Notes under the pieces: generated by a model
Database searches by the model: none
Told to the model about the DNA's origin: nothing
What the model saw: only the letters and a program-made list of their open reading frames with translations
Shown here: piece by piece, positions 34,262 through 42,237 of the stretch
Layout of the letters: every line of letters begins with the position of its first letter
How positions within the stretch are numbered: position 1 is the stretch's first letter
DNA from: JBDTVS01 sp040007095
GTDB lineage: Bacteria; Acidobacteriota; Vicinamibacteria; Vicinamibacterales; CAVVIG01
Direction of reading: 5' to 3'
DNA: 64,000 nucleotides
NCBI GenBank assembly: GCA_040007095.1
Contig: JBDTVS010000105.1
Span: forward strand, 24,865 to 88,864
Translations under genes and position numbers: made by a program

Positions 34262-34462
34262 TGTCCTGCGTTCGATGATTTAGTACACGGCTTCCGGCGC
34301 GCGGCGCCCGCATGGCAAGGCGCGACGACCGAGGATACCGGGAGTATCTGAGGGAGGAGCAACGCCGCCAGCCCCGGGGTCCCCAACGCGGCACCCGCGT
34401 TGGGGTGGAGGAGGGATGCCCCGCCCGGAAGACGTCCTAAAGCGTCGAACGCAGGACACTAG
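34258..34462. mobile_element. MITE-like element with 18-base perfect terminal inverted repeats
   Basis: CTAGTGTCCTGCGTTCGA at 34258-34275 is the exact reverse complement of 34445-34462, and similarity extends about 9 bases further inward with mismatches. Both ends abut TA, as in IS630/Tc1-mariner-type insertions. The interior has no coding sequence but holds a strong hairpin, CCCCAACGCGG (34381-34391) with CCGCGTTGGGG (34395-34405). The left end coincides with the TAG stop of higB. No transposase is present in the window. Confidence 0.75.
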
Positions 34463-34552
34463 ACAGCCCGTGAATTCCATTCACTTTTGATCCCTACGAA
34501 CCGACCGGTAGAGTCGAGGCGCAGCGCGGTGACGTGCAGGCCCGGGGCGCCT

Positions 34553-34639
34553 GAAACTGGCGACGTCCTTCGTTGCCGCCTCCTACCAACAGGTGCTGAA
34601 CACGCTCGGGAAGACCGGCGACTTCAAAAAATGACAGCG
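34553..34639 (+). pseudogene. Possible 3' remnant of an unidentified gene
   Basis: One frame reads LATSFVAASYQQVLNTLGKT, then GDFKK and a TGA near 34637. The composition is protein-like and the stop lies just ahead of the cytochrome ribosome site, but there is no start and the upstream sequence does not continue the frame convincingly. I do not recognise the family. Confidence 0.3.
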
Positions 34640-34671
34640 ATCGCGTGGCGGATTGCTGGGAGAATAGGCCG

Positions 34672-36318
34672 ATGAGACGTCGAACGGTGACGACCGCGGC
34701 GATTGCCGCGCTGATGCTGGCGGCGCTTTTTGCCCTCTTCATCAAGGCCAGGGGATTTCGCGCCTCTTCCACGCCGAGCGGGCTCGAGACGTCTGCGGCG
34801 CGGCTGGTGCGGGATTTTGCCATCCCGGGCGCAGAAAAGAGCCAGAAGAATCCGTTCGCGGGTGACGAACAGGCAGTCGGCCGGGGGCGGGACGAATTCC
34901 TCAGCCGCTGCGCGACCTGCCACGGCAGCGACGGCCGCGGCGCCACACCGATCGGCTCGAACCTGTATCCGCGCGTGCCCGACCTGCGCGGGCCGACGAC
35001 GCAGGCACTGACCGACGGCGAAATCCGCTACATCATCGCGAATGGAATTCAGCTCACCGGCATGCCCGCCATGCCGGCGCTGAACGGGCAGGAAGAACAA
35101 GTCAGCTGGGCGCTGGTGACCTACCTCCGCAGCCTGCGCTCGGCGACGCCCGCTGAGGCCGCACGCCGGCAATCGATCGCGAACACCGCGCAGTACGTGG
35201 GCTCACCCGCCTGCGAACGCTGCCATCGCTCGATTTACGGGCGCTGGAAGAGCACGCCGATGGCCAACGTCGTGCGCGACCCGCGCGAGCATCCCGACGC
35301 CATCATTCCGGACTTGAAAACGAACCACGTCGCGCCGTTCACCCTCGACCAGGTCGCCTTCGTCTACGGCAGCAAATGGAAGCAGCGCTATTTCACGCGC
35401 ATCGGCGACGACTACTATCCGCTTCCGGTTCAGTGGGACATCGGCAACAAGATGTGGCGACCCTACCACGTCGCAGACACCGGCGCCGATTGGTGGACCG
35501 GCTACTATCCCTCCAGCAATCTCGAGCGTCCCACCGGGCCAACGTGCGATGGCTGTCACTCCGTCAACTATGACATCCGGGCCAAAAAGCCGTCGGAGTG
35601 GAATGTCGGCTGCGAATCCTGTCACGGTCCAGGGAGCGCCCACGCCGCACAGCCCTCACGCGCGAACATTTTCAATGCGTCGCAGGCAGAGGCGATCGCC
35701 TCAACCGATACCTGCATCCAGTGCCATTCCCAAGGGCAGCCACGCGGCGGCCTCATCGACGGGAAAGCGTACGACTGGCCTGTCGGCTACCGCGGCGGAT
35801 TGCGGCTTCAAGATTATTGGAAGCTCGAGCCGCACGCGCTCGGCGAAGCCAGCTTCACGCACTTTGCCGACGGCACAGCACACAAGAACCGGATGCAGGG
35901 CAACGATTTCGTCCAGAGCATCATGTATCGCCGGGGGGTCACGTGCGCGTCGTGTCATGACGCGCATGGCACCGAGAACTATGCCCAGCTCAGAAAGCCG
36001 ACGGCCATGATCTGTCTCGACTGTCATGCGCCGGGCTCTCCCAATGGGCCCCATACCGCGACGCTGGAAGAACACACGCACCATGCGAAAGCAAGCGCGG
36101 GCAGTGAATGCGTCGCCTGCCACATGCCGAAGATCGAACAGACCATCGCCAATGTCAACGTGCGCAGCCATACCTTCAGGTTCATCACGCCGGCGATGAG
36201 CGACCAGCTCAAGATTCCCAATGCGTGCACCGGTTGTCACACGGATCGATCGAACGACTGGGCCACCGAGGCGTTACGGGGATGGACCGGGATATCGCCA
36301 TGGCGAGCGGCACAATGA
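34672..36318 (+). CDS. Nine-heme c-type cytochrome
   Basis: The ATG at 34672 (with GGGAGA upstream) gives 548 residues with an N-terminal signal or anchor (TVTTAAIAALMLAALFALFI). A monoheme cytochrome c domain comes first (CATCHGSDGRGA, about residue 78, with GMPAMPA as a likely Met ligand region). Eight more CxxCH sites follow: CERCH, CDGCH, CESCH, CIQCH, CASCH, CLDCH, CVACH and CTGCH, in a cytochrome c554/doubled-CxxCH-like part. The protein should be periplasmic or membrane-tethered and serve in electron transfer, perhaps to an external or inorganic acceptor. In many relatives a TPR region follows; here the chain ends soon after the ninth heme. Confidence 0.9.
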   Translation: MRRRTVTTAAIAALMLAALFALFIKARGFRASSTPSGLETSAARLVRDFAIPGAEKSQKNPFAGDEQAVGRGRDEFLSRCATCHGSDGRGATPIGSNLYPRVPDLRGPTTQALTDGEIRYIIANGIQLTGMPAMPALNGQEEQVSWALVTYLRSLRSATPAEAARRQSIANTAQYVGSPACERCHRSIYGRWKSTPMANVVRDPREHPDAIIPDLKTNHVAPFTLDQVAFVYGSKWKQRYFTRIGDDYYPLPVQWDIGNKMWRPYHVADTGADWWTGYYPSSNLERPTGPTCDGCHSVNYDIRAKKPSEWNVGCESCHGPGSAHAAQPSRANIFNASQAEAIASTDTCIQCHSQGQPRGGLIDGKAYDWPVGYRGGLRLQDYWKLEPHALGEASFTHFADGTAHKNRMQGNDFVQSIMYRRGVTCASCHDAHGTENYAQLRKPTAMICLDCHAPGSPNGPHTATLEEHTHHAKASAGSECVACHMPKIEQTIANVNVRSHTFRFITPAMSDQLKIPNACTGCHTDRSNDWATEALRGWTGISPWRAAQ

Positions 36319-36372
36319 CGTGGCGGCGTTCAAGCGCGTGTCCGAAGAGTGGCTCCGACGCTGACCGCGACG

Positions 36373-37404
36373 TCAGCGCACAGCCCGGGCGACGTCGCGC
36401 GCGAACCGGCGGACATCGTCCTGGGTGGTATCCCAAGAGCACATCCAACGCATCACCGATTCGCTCTCGTCCCACGTGTAGAAGAAATGCCGCTTCCGCA
36501 AGATCGTCGCAGCCGCGGGCGGAATCTTCGCGAACACGGCGTTCGCGTCCACCTGGTGCACGACGCGTACACCCCCGATCCCTTTGAGCTCGGATTCGAG
36601 CCGCCTCGCCATCTGATTGGCGTGGAGCGCGTTCCTGCGCCAGAGGTCATTCGACAGGAGCGCCAGGAGCTGCGCCGAGAGAAATCGCATCTTCGAGGCC
36701 AGTTGCGTCCCCTGTTTGCGCAGGTACTTGAAGTCTGCCGCCCTGACCGCATCGAACAGCACGACAGCGTCCGCGACCATCAGGCCGTTCTTCGTCCCGC
36801 CGAATGACAGGATGTCCACTCCGAGATCGCGCGTCGCCTGCCGGAGCGTCAGCCCCTGGCTCACGGCGGCATTCGCGATGCGCGCGCCGTCCATGTGCAG
36901 GAGCATGCCACGGCGGTGGGCGAACCGCGCCAGCGCCTTGACCTCCGAGGCCCGGTAGACCGTTCCCACTTCCGTCGACTGCGAGATCGTGATCACGCGC
37001 GGCTGGACATGGTGCTGGTCGCCGACGCCGCGACAGGCCTCCTCCACCAGCGCCGGCGTGAGCTTGCCATCCCCGGTTGCGACAGGAATCAGCTTGCAGC
37101 CAGTCCACGCTTCGGGCGCGCCGCACTCGTCGGCGGCCACGTGCGCATCCTCGGCACACACCACGGCGTGATGCGAGCGGGCGAGCGCTTTCAGCGCGAG
37201 CACGTTGGCGCCCGTCCCGTTGAACACGGGGAAGACTCGGGTGCCTGCGCCAAAGTGCTGTCGAAAAGCGCGGTCGACGGCGCGCGTCCAGTGGTCGTCG
37301 CCGTAACCCACGGCATGTCCGACGTTGGCGGACTGGATCGCGGCAAGGACATCGGGGTGGATTCCGGCGTTGTTATCGCTGGCAAAACCGCGTGTCGGTC
37401 GCAT
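36373..37404 (-). CDS. ltaE: Low-specificity L-threonine aldolase (PLP)
   Basis: Starting at 37404 (MRPTRGFASDN) the protein has 343 residues. Typical features are FASDNNAGIHPDVLAAI at the N-terminus, PVFNGTGANVLALKAL (cofactor phosphate binding), HMDGARIANAAV (PLP-ring Asp) and SFGGTKNGLMVAD, where the Lys forms the Schiff base. It splits threonine or allo-threonine to glycine and acetaldehyde. It is convergent with the nine-heme cytochrome gene and probably monocistronic. Confidence 0.92.
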   Translation of the reverse strand: MRPTRGFASDNNAGIHPDVLAAIQSANVGHAVGYGDDHWTRAVDRAFRQHFGAGTRVFPVFNGTGANVLALKALARSHHAVVCAEDAHVAADECGAPEAWTGCKLIPVATGDGKLTPALVEEACRGVGDQHHVQPRVITISQSTEVGTVYRASEVKALARFAHRRGMLLHMDGARIANAAVSQGLTLRQATRDLGVDILSFGGTKNGLMVADAVVLFDAVRAADFKYLRKQGTQLASKMRFLSAQLLALLSNDLWRRNALHANQMARRLESELKGIGGVRVVHQVDANAVFAKIPPAAATILRKRHFFYTWDESESVMRWMCSWDTTQDDVRRFARDVARAVR

Positions 37405-37720
37405 GGCGGCACTGTACCAGACCCGCACCGGTTGAGCAGTTGTCTACCAGGTCGCAAGGAGATCCGCGGCATCCGCGAGTTTGCGTCCCACCGCCACCAC
37501 GGCGTAAAACCGTGATGGGCGACAGAGCAGCAGATCTACGGCAGGTCCCGGTGGCGCCGAGGTCTGGTCGTCTGGGATTGGCCGCGGCGGGGTGCCGCAT
37601 TCTTCCGGCTCACATCGTCAATCCCTTCCTCACCCGCAGTCGTCGGCCCGACATCACGAGGCAGAGTGCCCGTGAGCCGTTGCACGGCGCGTCTGTCGCC
37701 GCTACGCTAGTCGCAGCTTC
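37405..37720. other. Non-coding gap of 316 bp
   Basis: It separates the divergent aldolase and membrane-protein genes and must hold both promoters. I found no clear -35/-10 pair and no gene. Confidence 0.45.
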
Positions 37721-38899
37721 ATGCCACCCACCGCGACGAGACCTGCCGTTAGGACCCATCTACGGGTCCTTAGGCCGAATCCGGCGATTCCCTGGTATCT
37801 CTGGTGCGCCGCGCTCGCCGTCACGTCCGCGTACATCGGCGGCTACTGGGACATCTCCTGGCACCGCTCGATCGGCCGCGACTCGTTCTGGAGCCCGCCG
37901 CACATCGCGATCTACGGCTGCGGCGTGCTCGCGGGCCTGTCGTCCGCGTATCTCATTCTCACGACGACACTCGGCGCGCACGCACCGCTTCGGCCGGTGA
38001 GCGTCGGCATCTGGGGCCTCCGCGGTCCGCTGGGCGCCTTCATCTCGGCCTGGGGCGGCCTCGCCATGCTGGTGTCGGCGCCGTTCGACAACTGGTGGCA
38101 CAACGCCTACGGGCTCGACGTGCGGATCGTCAGCCCGCCGCACATGGTCCTCGCGGCCGGATTCTTCGGCATCAACTTCGGCACGGTGCTACTGATGCAG
38201 GCGTTCGTGAACCGTGCAGAAATCGCGGCGCGGCGTTCACTGCGGCGTCTGCTGTTGTACGTCGGCGGCATGGCGGTCTGCGAATCGCTGCTCCTCAAGA
38301 TCGAGTACATCAGCCGCTCCCAGATGCATAGTGCGGCTTTCTATGCCGTGACGGTTTCCGGCACGCTCGGGATCGTGACGGCCCTGGCGATCGCGTCCCG
38401 CCATCGATGGGGCGCCACGATCCTGACCAGCGTGTACGCGCTCTTCAGTGTCGCGTTCCTGTGGATCCTGCCGCTCTTCCCAGCGGAGCCCAAGCTGGGC
38501 CCCGTCTACAGCCCGGTGACCCATTTCGTCCCCTGGGAATTTCCGCTGCTCATCATGATCCCGGCGCTCGTCACCGACCTGATCCTGCAGCGAACCGCCG
38601 CCTGGCGTCCTCTTGCCCGCGCGCCCGTCACAGGCCTTGCGTTTCTCGGTACCTTCATCGTGGTGCAGTGGCCGTTCGCGTATTTCCTGATGTCGCCGCT
38701 CGCCCGCAACTGGGTGTTTGGCGCCGGCTACTGGGACTTCAACACGCTGCCTTCGTCGCCATACGCGCGCTTCGAGTTCCTTCCGCCTGACACGCCGCCC
38801 CAGTTTGCGCGCGGCATGCTGATCGCGGTCCTCATCGCGTGCGCGATGACCTATGTCGGGCTGCACCTCGGCCGCGTCCTGCAGCGAGTGAAGCGGTGA
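37721..38899 (+). CDS. Polytopic membrane protein with duplicated DxxWH...SPPH motif
   Basis: This 392-residue protein has roughly nine to ten predicted helices and no signal peptide. I do not recognise the family. Two copies of a motif lie at helix edges: D44-ISWH-RSIG-R-D-SFWSPPH61 and D123-NWWH-NAYG-L-D-VRIVSPPH141, i.e. DxxWHxxxGxD followed by SPPH. Conserved paired His in the membrane suggest a metal (copper or heme) site (inference). The next gene starts at GTG overlapping this stop (GTGA), so the two are translationally coupled and probably function together. No distinct domain name can be given. Confidence 0.82.
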   Translation: MPPTATRPAVRTHLRVLRPNPAIPWYLWCAALAVTSAYIGGYWDISWHRSIGRDSFWSPPHIAIYGCGVLAGLSSAYLILTTTLGAHAPLRPVSVGIWGLRGPLGAFISAWGGLAMLVSAPFDNWWHNAYGLDVRIVSPPHMVLAAGFFGINFGTVLLMQAFVNRAEIAARRSLRRLLLYVGGMAVCESLLLKIEYISRSQMHSAAFYAVTVSGTLGIVTALAIASRHRWGATILTSVYALFSVAFLWILPLFPAEPKLGPVYSPVTHFVPWEFPLLIMIPALVTDLILQRTAAWRPLARAPVTGLAFLGTFIVVQWPFAYFLMSPLARNWVFGAGYWDFNTLPSSPYARFEFLPPDTPPQFARGMLIAVLIACAMTYVGLHLGRVLQRVKR

Positions 38900-40320
38900 C
38901 GATCCGGTGGCTCTGCGCCGCGCTCGCCGGGCTAGCGGTCGCCGCCGCCCTGCCCTCGCCGGTCGCCGCGCACATCGGCAGCCCTGACGTCTTCCTCGAC
39001 GGTCAGGCGGGGGCGTATCGAGTCTTCGTGACGATCAGGCCGCCGTATGCGATTCCTGGCGTCGCCGACGTCGAAGTGCTCACCACGACTGACGATGTGC
39101 GTGAGGTTCGCATCGTGCCGCTGCCGCTCACAGGCCCCGGCGCGCGGTTTGCGCCGGTCCCCGACGTCGCGTCTCGATCGTCAGAGGACGCGCGGCTCTT
39201 CACCGGACACCTCTGGATGATGACCGCGGGCGCCTGGCAGGTCCGCGTCGCTGTCTCGGGCGATCGCGGCACGGGCCAACTGGCGGTCCCTGTGCCCACG
39301 CTTCCCAAGTCGACCCTGGCGATGAGCCCGGTGCTGCGCGTGCTCCTCGCCACCCTGATGTGTCTCCTCTGCGCCGGCCTCGTCGCGATCATCGCCACGA
39401 CGGCGCGCGAAGCGAGTCTGTCACCAGGCGAAACGCCCGGGCCAACGGCCCGCCGCCGCGGTCGCATCGCGGGTGCGATTGCCAGCGCGGTCGTCGTGGT
39501 GGCGGTGCTGGCCGGCAACTGGTGGTGGAGCGCGGAAGCGGCGAACTACGCCCGGTATGTCTACAAACCGATCGAAGCGGCGCCGACGGTGACCGAAGGC
39601 CGCCTCACGCTGACGCTCCACGATCCGGGGTGGCTACGCAGCCGCCGCCTCGACGACTTCGTCCCCGATCACGGCCACCTGATGCACCTCTTCGTCGTCT
39701 CGCCCGACCTTGACCGGCTGTGGCATTTGCACCCGGCACAAACCGCGCCCGGCATCTTCGACACGCAGTTGCCGGCCATGCCCGCCGGACGCTATGAGTT
39801 GTTCGGCGATCTCGTGCACAGGACCGGCGTGTCGGAGACCGTCACCACGTCGTTCTCGACCGCCGATCGCGATGGTCCGTTGACCGGCGACGACAGCGCG
39901 TTTCCTTCGCCCAGTCCTTCACCGACCGACGGGCGGATCGTCTGGGTGCGCGACGCGCAGCCGCTCGTCACGAAGCGGCTGACGCTCTTCACGTTTCGCG
40001 TGGAGGATTCCAATGGTCAGCCGGCGCGCGATCTCGAGCTCTACATGGGCATGCCCGGCCACGCGGTCTTCATCCGGCGGGACCGGCAGGTCTTCGCCCA
40101 CGTCCATCCGGCCGGTTCGGTGCCCATGGCCGCACTGGAGATCGCGGCGCCCGCGAATCCGGCAACCTCGAGCGCCGCGCACGTTCACGGCGAAGCCTCG
40201 CTTCCCGCGACGGTCTCATTTCCGTATGGATTCCCCGAACCGGGCGACTACAAGATCTTCGTGCAGGTGAAACGCGCCGGCCGGATCGACACCGGCTCGT
40301 TCGACGCGCACGTCGAATGA
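38896..40320 (+). CDS. His-rich exported membrane protein (YtkA/FixH-like C-terminal domains)
   Basis: The GTG at 38896 overlaps the upstream stop. The 474-residue product has a signal peptide (ALAGLAVAAALPSPVAAH), an extracytoplasmic N-terminal domain, two central helices (about 140-165 and 195-215) and a C-terminal half with metal-type His motifs: DHGHLMHLF and LWHLHPA (about 265-290), FAHVHPAG (about 405) and HVHGEA near the end. The two C-terminal beta domains resemble YtkA/FixH-like modules. With the membrane protein upstream it could form a copper-handling or redox complex, but this is inference only. Confidence 0.8.
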   Translation: MTIRWLCAALAGLAVAAALPSPVAAHIGSPDVFLDGQAGAYRVFVTIRPPYAIPGVADVEVLTTTDDVREVRIVPLPLTGPGARFAPVPDVASRSSEDARLFTGHLWMMTAGAWQVRVAVSGDRGTGQLAVPVPTLPKSTLAMSPVLRVLLATLMCLLCAGLVAIIATTAREASLSPGETPGPTARRRGRIAGAIASAVVVVAVLAGNWWWSAEAANYARYVYKPIEAAPTVTEGRLTLTLHDPGWLRSRRLDDFVPDHGHLMHLFVVSPDLDRLWHLHPAQTAPGIFDTQLPAMPAGRYELFGDLVHRTGVSETVTTSFSTADRDGPLTGDDSAFPSPSPSPTDGRIVWVRDAQPLVTKRLTLFTFRVEDSNGQPARDLELYMGMPGHAVFIRRDRQVFAHVHPAGSVPMAALEIAAPANPATSSAAHVHGEASLPATVSFPYGFPEPGDYKIFVQVKRAGRIDTGSFDAHVE

Positions 40321-40523
40321 ACCAGCCGAAATCCTCTCGTGCGGCCTTCATCCCGGGCCATCCCTGGGCACCCCGCTCGTCCGCTCGCGCCCGGCGCGTC
40401 AGTCGTCGTGCACCGAGGCCGACCCTTTCACACGAATACGGGGTATGCTCGCTCGGGGTCCTCAAGCCGGCGCGATTACGTCATCGCGCGCATGCCGTCC
40501 TTCATTCAGCGACAAGGAATTCC

Positions 40524-41186
40524 GTGACATCTTACGCCAGACTCGGTCGCGCGCCGTGCGCCGCCGTCGCATCCGCGCTCGCCCTTGGCGCCGCATTCAC
40601 CGGCAACGCCTCAGCGCAGCCCGCCACGAACCTCCCGCCGTGTCGTATCGGGTTCCACGCACCGCTCGTGAGTCCGCTCAACAACGGCGCGATGATTCTC
40701 GACTACGATGCCGCCAAGGGCTCTTACAAAGTGAAGTCCGATGGCGACGGACTCATCGATTGGGTGCCGGCCTACAAGCTTCGTTATTCCTGCGTTGGCG
40801 CCGACGCCAAGCCCGTCACTGAGTCGTATTTCATCGGTGACTGGAGCTTGTTCGTCGGACCCACGCCAAACAAGGTCATGATCGACTCCAAGGGGTATCT
40901 GGTGGTCGGCCCTGGCGCGCACGTTCCGCCGCTCAAGATCAACGTCGACGGCAGCTACATCTGGGTGATCGACAGCGGCACAACGATCCGCGGCAAGTGG
41001 CGTACGCTGGCGGCGAACGAACTGAGATCAGGCACCAAGGCGCCGGCCATCCTGCTGATCAACGGCGAAAACGGCAAGAACTGGGAAGTTTGGAAGACCG
41101 GCGTGAATCAAGGCAACAATCGCGACGCGATCAGCGTCGAGCGGATGGACATGGGATTGTCGGCGATGGGCACTCGCCTGCAATGA
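40524..41186 (+). CDS. Secreted hypothetical protein
   Basis: A GTG with AAGGA upstream gives 220 residues beginning with a clear signal peptide (PCAAVASALALGAAFTGNASAQP). The mature part has regular beta blocks: YDAAKGSYKVKSDGDGLIDW, WSLFVGPTPNKVMIDSKGYL, VVGPGAHVPPLKINVDGSY and WVIDSGTTIRGKWRTLA. The layout looks like a small beta-sandwich found as a conserved hypothetical in Acidobacteria; I know of no function. It follows the YtkA-like gene by about 200 bp on the same strand and may be independent. Confidence 0.75.
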   Translation: MTSYARLGRAPCAAVASALALGAAFTGNASAQPATNLPPCRIGFHAPLVSPLNNGAMILDYDAAKGSYKVKSDGDGLIDWVPAYKLRYSCVGADAKPVTESYFIGDWSLFVGPTPNKVMIDSKGYLVVGPGAHVPPLKINVDGSYIWVIDSGTTIRGKWRTLAANELRSGTKAPAILLINGENGKNWEVWKTGVNQGNNRDAISVERMDMGLSAMGTRLQ

Positions 41187-41293
41187 AGACCCACGATCCG
41201 TTCGTGATTTGATCGTGCTCTATCACTGAGCGTGAGACCGCGTGAAGCCGTTGAAAGTGACTCAACCCGGTCGCACCGAAACTGGACGCCGAA

Positions 41294-41336
41294 CATGTGA
41301 AGGCGGCGACATGGAAGAAGACGCGGCCTTCACATG
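41294..41336. repeat. Hairpin with 11-base perfect arms
   Basis: CATGTGAAGGC (41294-41304) pairs with GCCTTCACATG (41326-41336). It lies in the otherwise empty 298-bp gap after the secreted hypothetical gene, where it could be a terminator or regulatory structure. Confidence 0.5.
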
Positions 41337-41462
41337 CTGTGTCGCCGAGTACATCGCTCGCCCAACGTCCTGGGTCGAATTGGTGTAAACGCAACGCCGG
41401 CGTGATATGGAAGGCTCGCGTCTTCGCGTGCGCGCGTGGGCCGTCGGTGCGGCCACCGCCTC

Positions 41463-41483
41463 GGACGGCTCGTCGGGCCGTCC
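41463..41483 (-). terminator. Hairpin directly after the YtxH gene stop
   Basis: GGACGGC (41463-41469) and GCCGTCC (41477-41483) form a GC-rich stem that begins one base past the minus-strand stop of the YtxH gene. There is no U-tract. Confidence 0.45.
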
Positions 41484-41484
41484 G

Positions 41485-41814
41485 CTAACTTCGGATTGCC
41501 GCGCGCCAATCCTCCCCGTGCAAAGCAGCCATTTCGCCCAGCGTCGCCAGTCCTTTGCCGACGTGCGTTCTGCCCGCCTCGGCTTCTCGCGACACCGTGC
41601 CGTTCGCCTGAGTAGCGATGTCGCCTCGGTGTGCCAAGGCGTCTACCGTGCCCGACACGGCCGCGGCGGCACGAGCGGCGGAATCCGCCAACTGTTCGCG
41701 CAGCTGAGATCCAGTGCGCGGCGTGAATAACAGTGCGAACCCGGCGCCGACCACGGCGCCCGCACAAAGGCCGGTGAAGAAAACACGTTCACTCATGGCG
41801 TCACTCTGCTGCAT
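41485..41814 (-). CDS. YtxH-domain membrane-associated protein
   Basis: The ATG at 41814 has GGGAGGGG upstream; 109 residues. The start of the protein carries the YtxH signature: one transmembrane helix followed by the phrase GAVVGAGFALLFTPRTGSQLR. The rest is Ala-rich amphipathic helix. YtxH-type proteins are small stress- or envelope-related membrane proteins of unknown mechanism. It shares strand with the small gene upstream (41901). Confidence 0.8.
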   Translation of the reverse strand: MQQSDAMSERVFFTGLCAGAVVGAGFALLFTPRTGSQLREQLADSAARAAAAVSGTVDALAHRGDIATQANGTVSREAEAGRTHVGKGLATLGEMAALHGEDWRAAIRS

Positions 41815-41900
41815 CACTGCACCCCTCCCGTGTAATCGGCCGCACCGAGCACATTGTCGGCGTGCGTCGACGGATTGCACGTCTGGTGCCATTCGTCAGC

Positions 41901-42155
41901 TCAGCAGCACGAGCATCCTCTGAGCTGGCCGCGGTCGAGCGGGCTGAGCTCGCCATCGTCGCCGTGCCCGAGCCAGATGCGCCTCTGCTGCAGATCCGCC
42001 AGCAGCCGGGCAAATACAAACGCGCCTTGCTGATCCGACAGCTCGACTCGCTTATCCAGCCCAAGAAAGACGGCCCACTGCTCTCCGCGCTCCGGGTCGC
42101 CCTGCAGATGCCGGACGATGACGTCTCGATCGAAGTCGGGTTGAGGAATGGACAT
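41901..42155 (-). CDS. Small conserved protein (DUF2188-like)
   Basis: The 84-residue protein reads as a compact alpha/beta unit: PDFDRDVIVRHLQGDPERGE, WAVFLGLDKRVELSDQQGAF and VFARLLADLQQRRIWLGHG, with a basic/Cys tail. The layout of a short beta-hairpin followed by an AR-type helix resembles DUF2188, but the match is only by eye. It lies in line with YtxH on the same strand. Function unknown. Confidence 0.6.
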   Translation of the reverse strand: MSIPQPDFDRDVIVRHLQGDPERGEQWAVFLGLDKRVELSDQQGAFVFARLLADLQQRRIWLGHGDDGELSPLDRGQLRGCSCC

Positions 42156-42237
42156 GGCACTAATCCTGGAGATGCACGAGAACCACGAGACTGACGTAGA
42201 CCGGACAACGGAGGCCGATTGGCCTCTTCGTCCGCGA

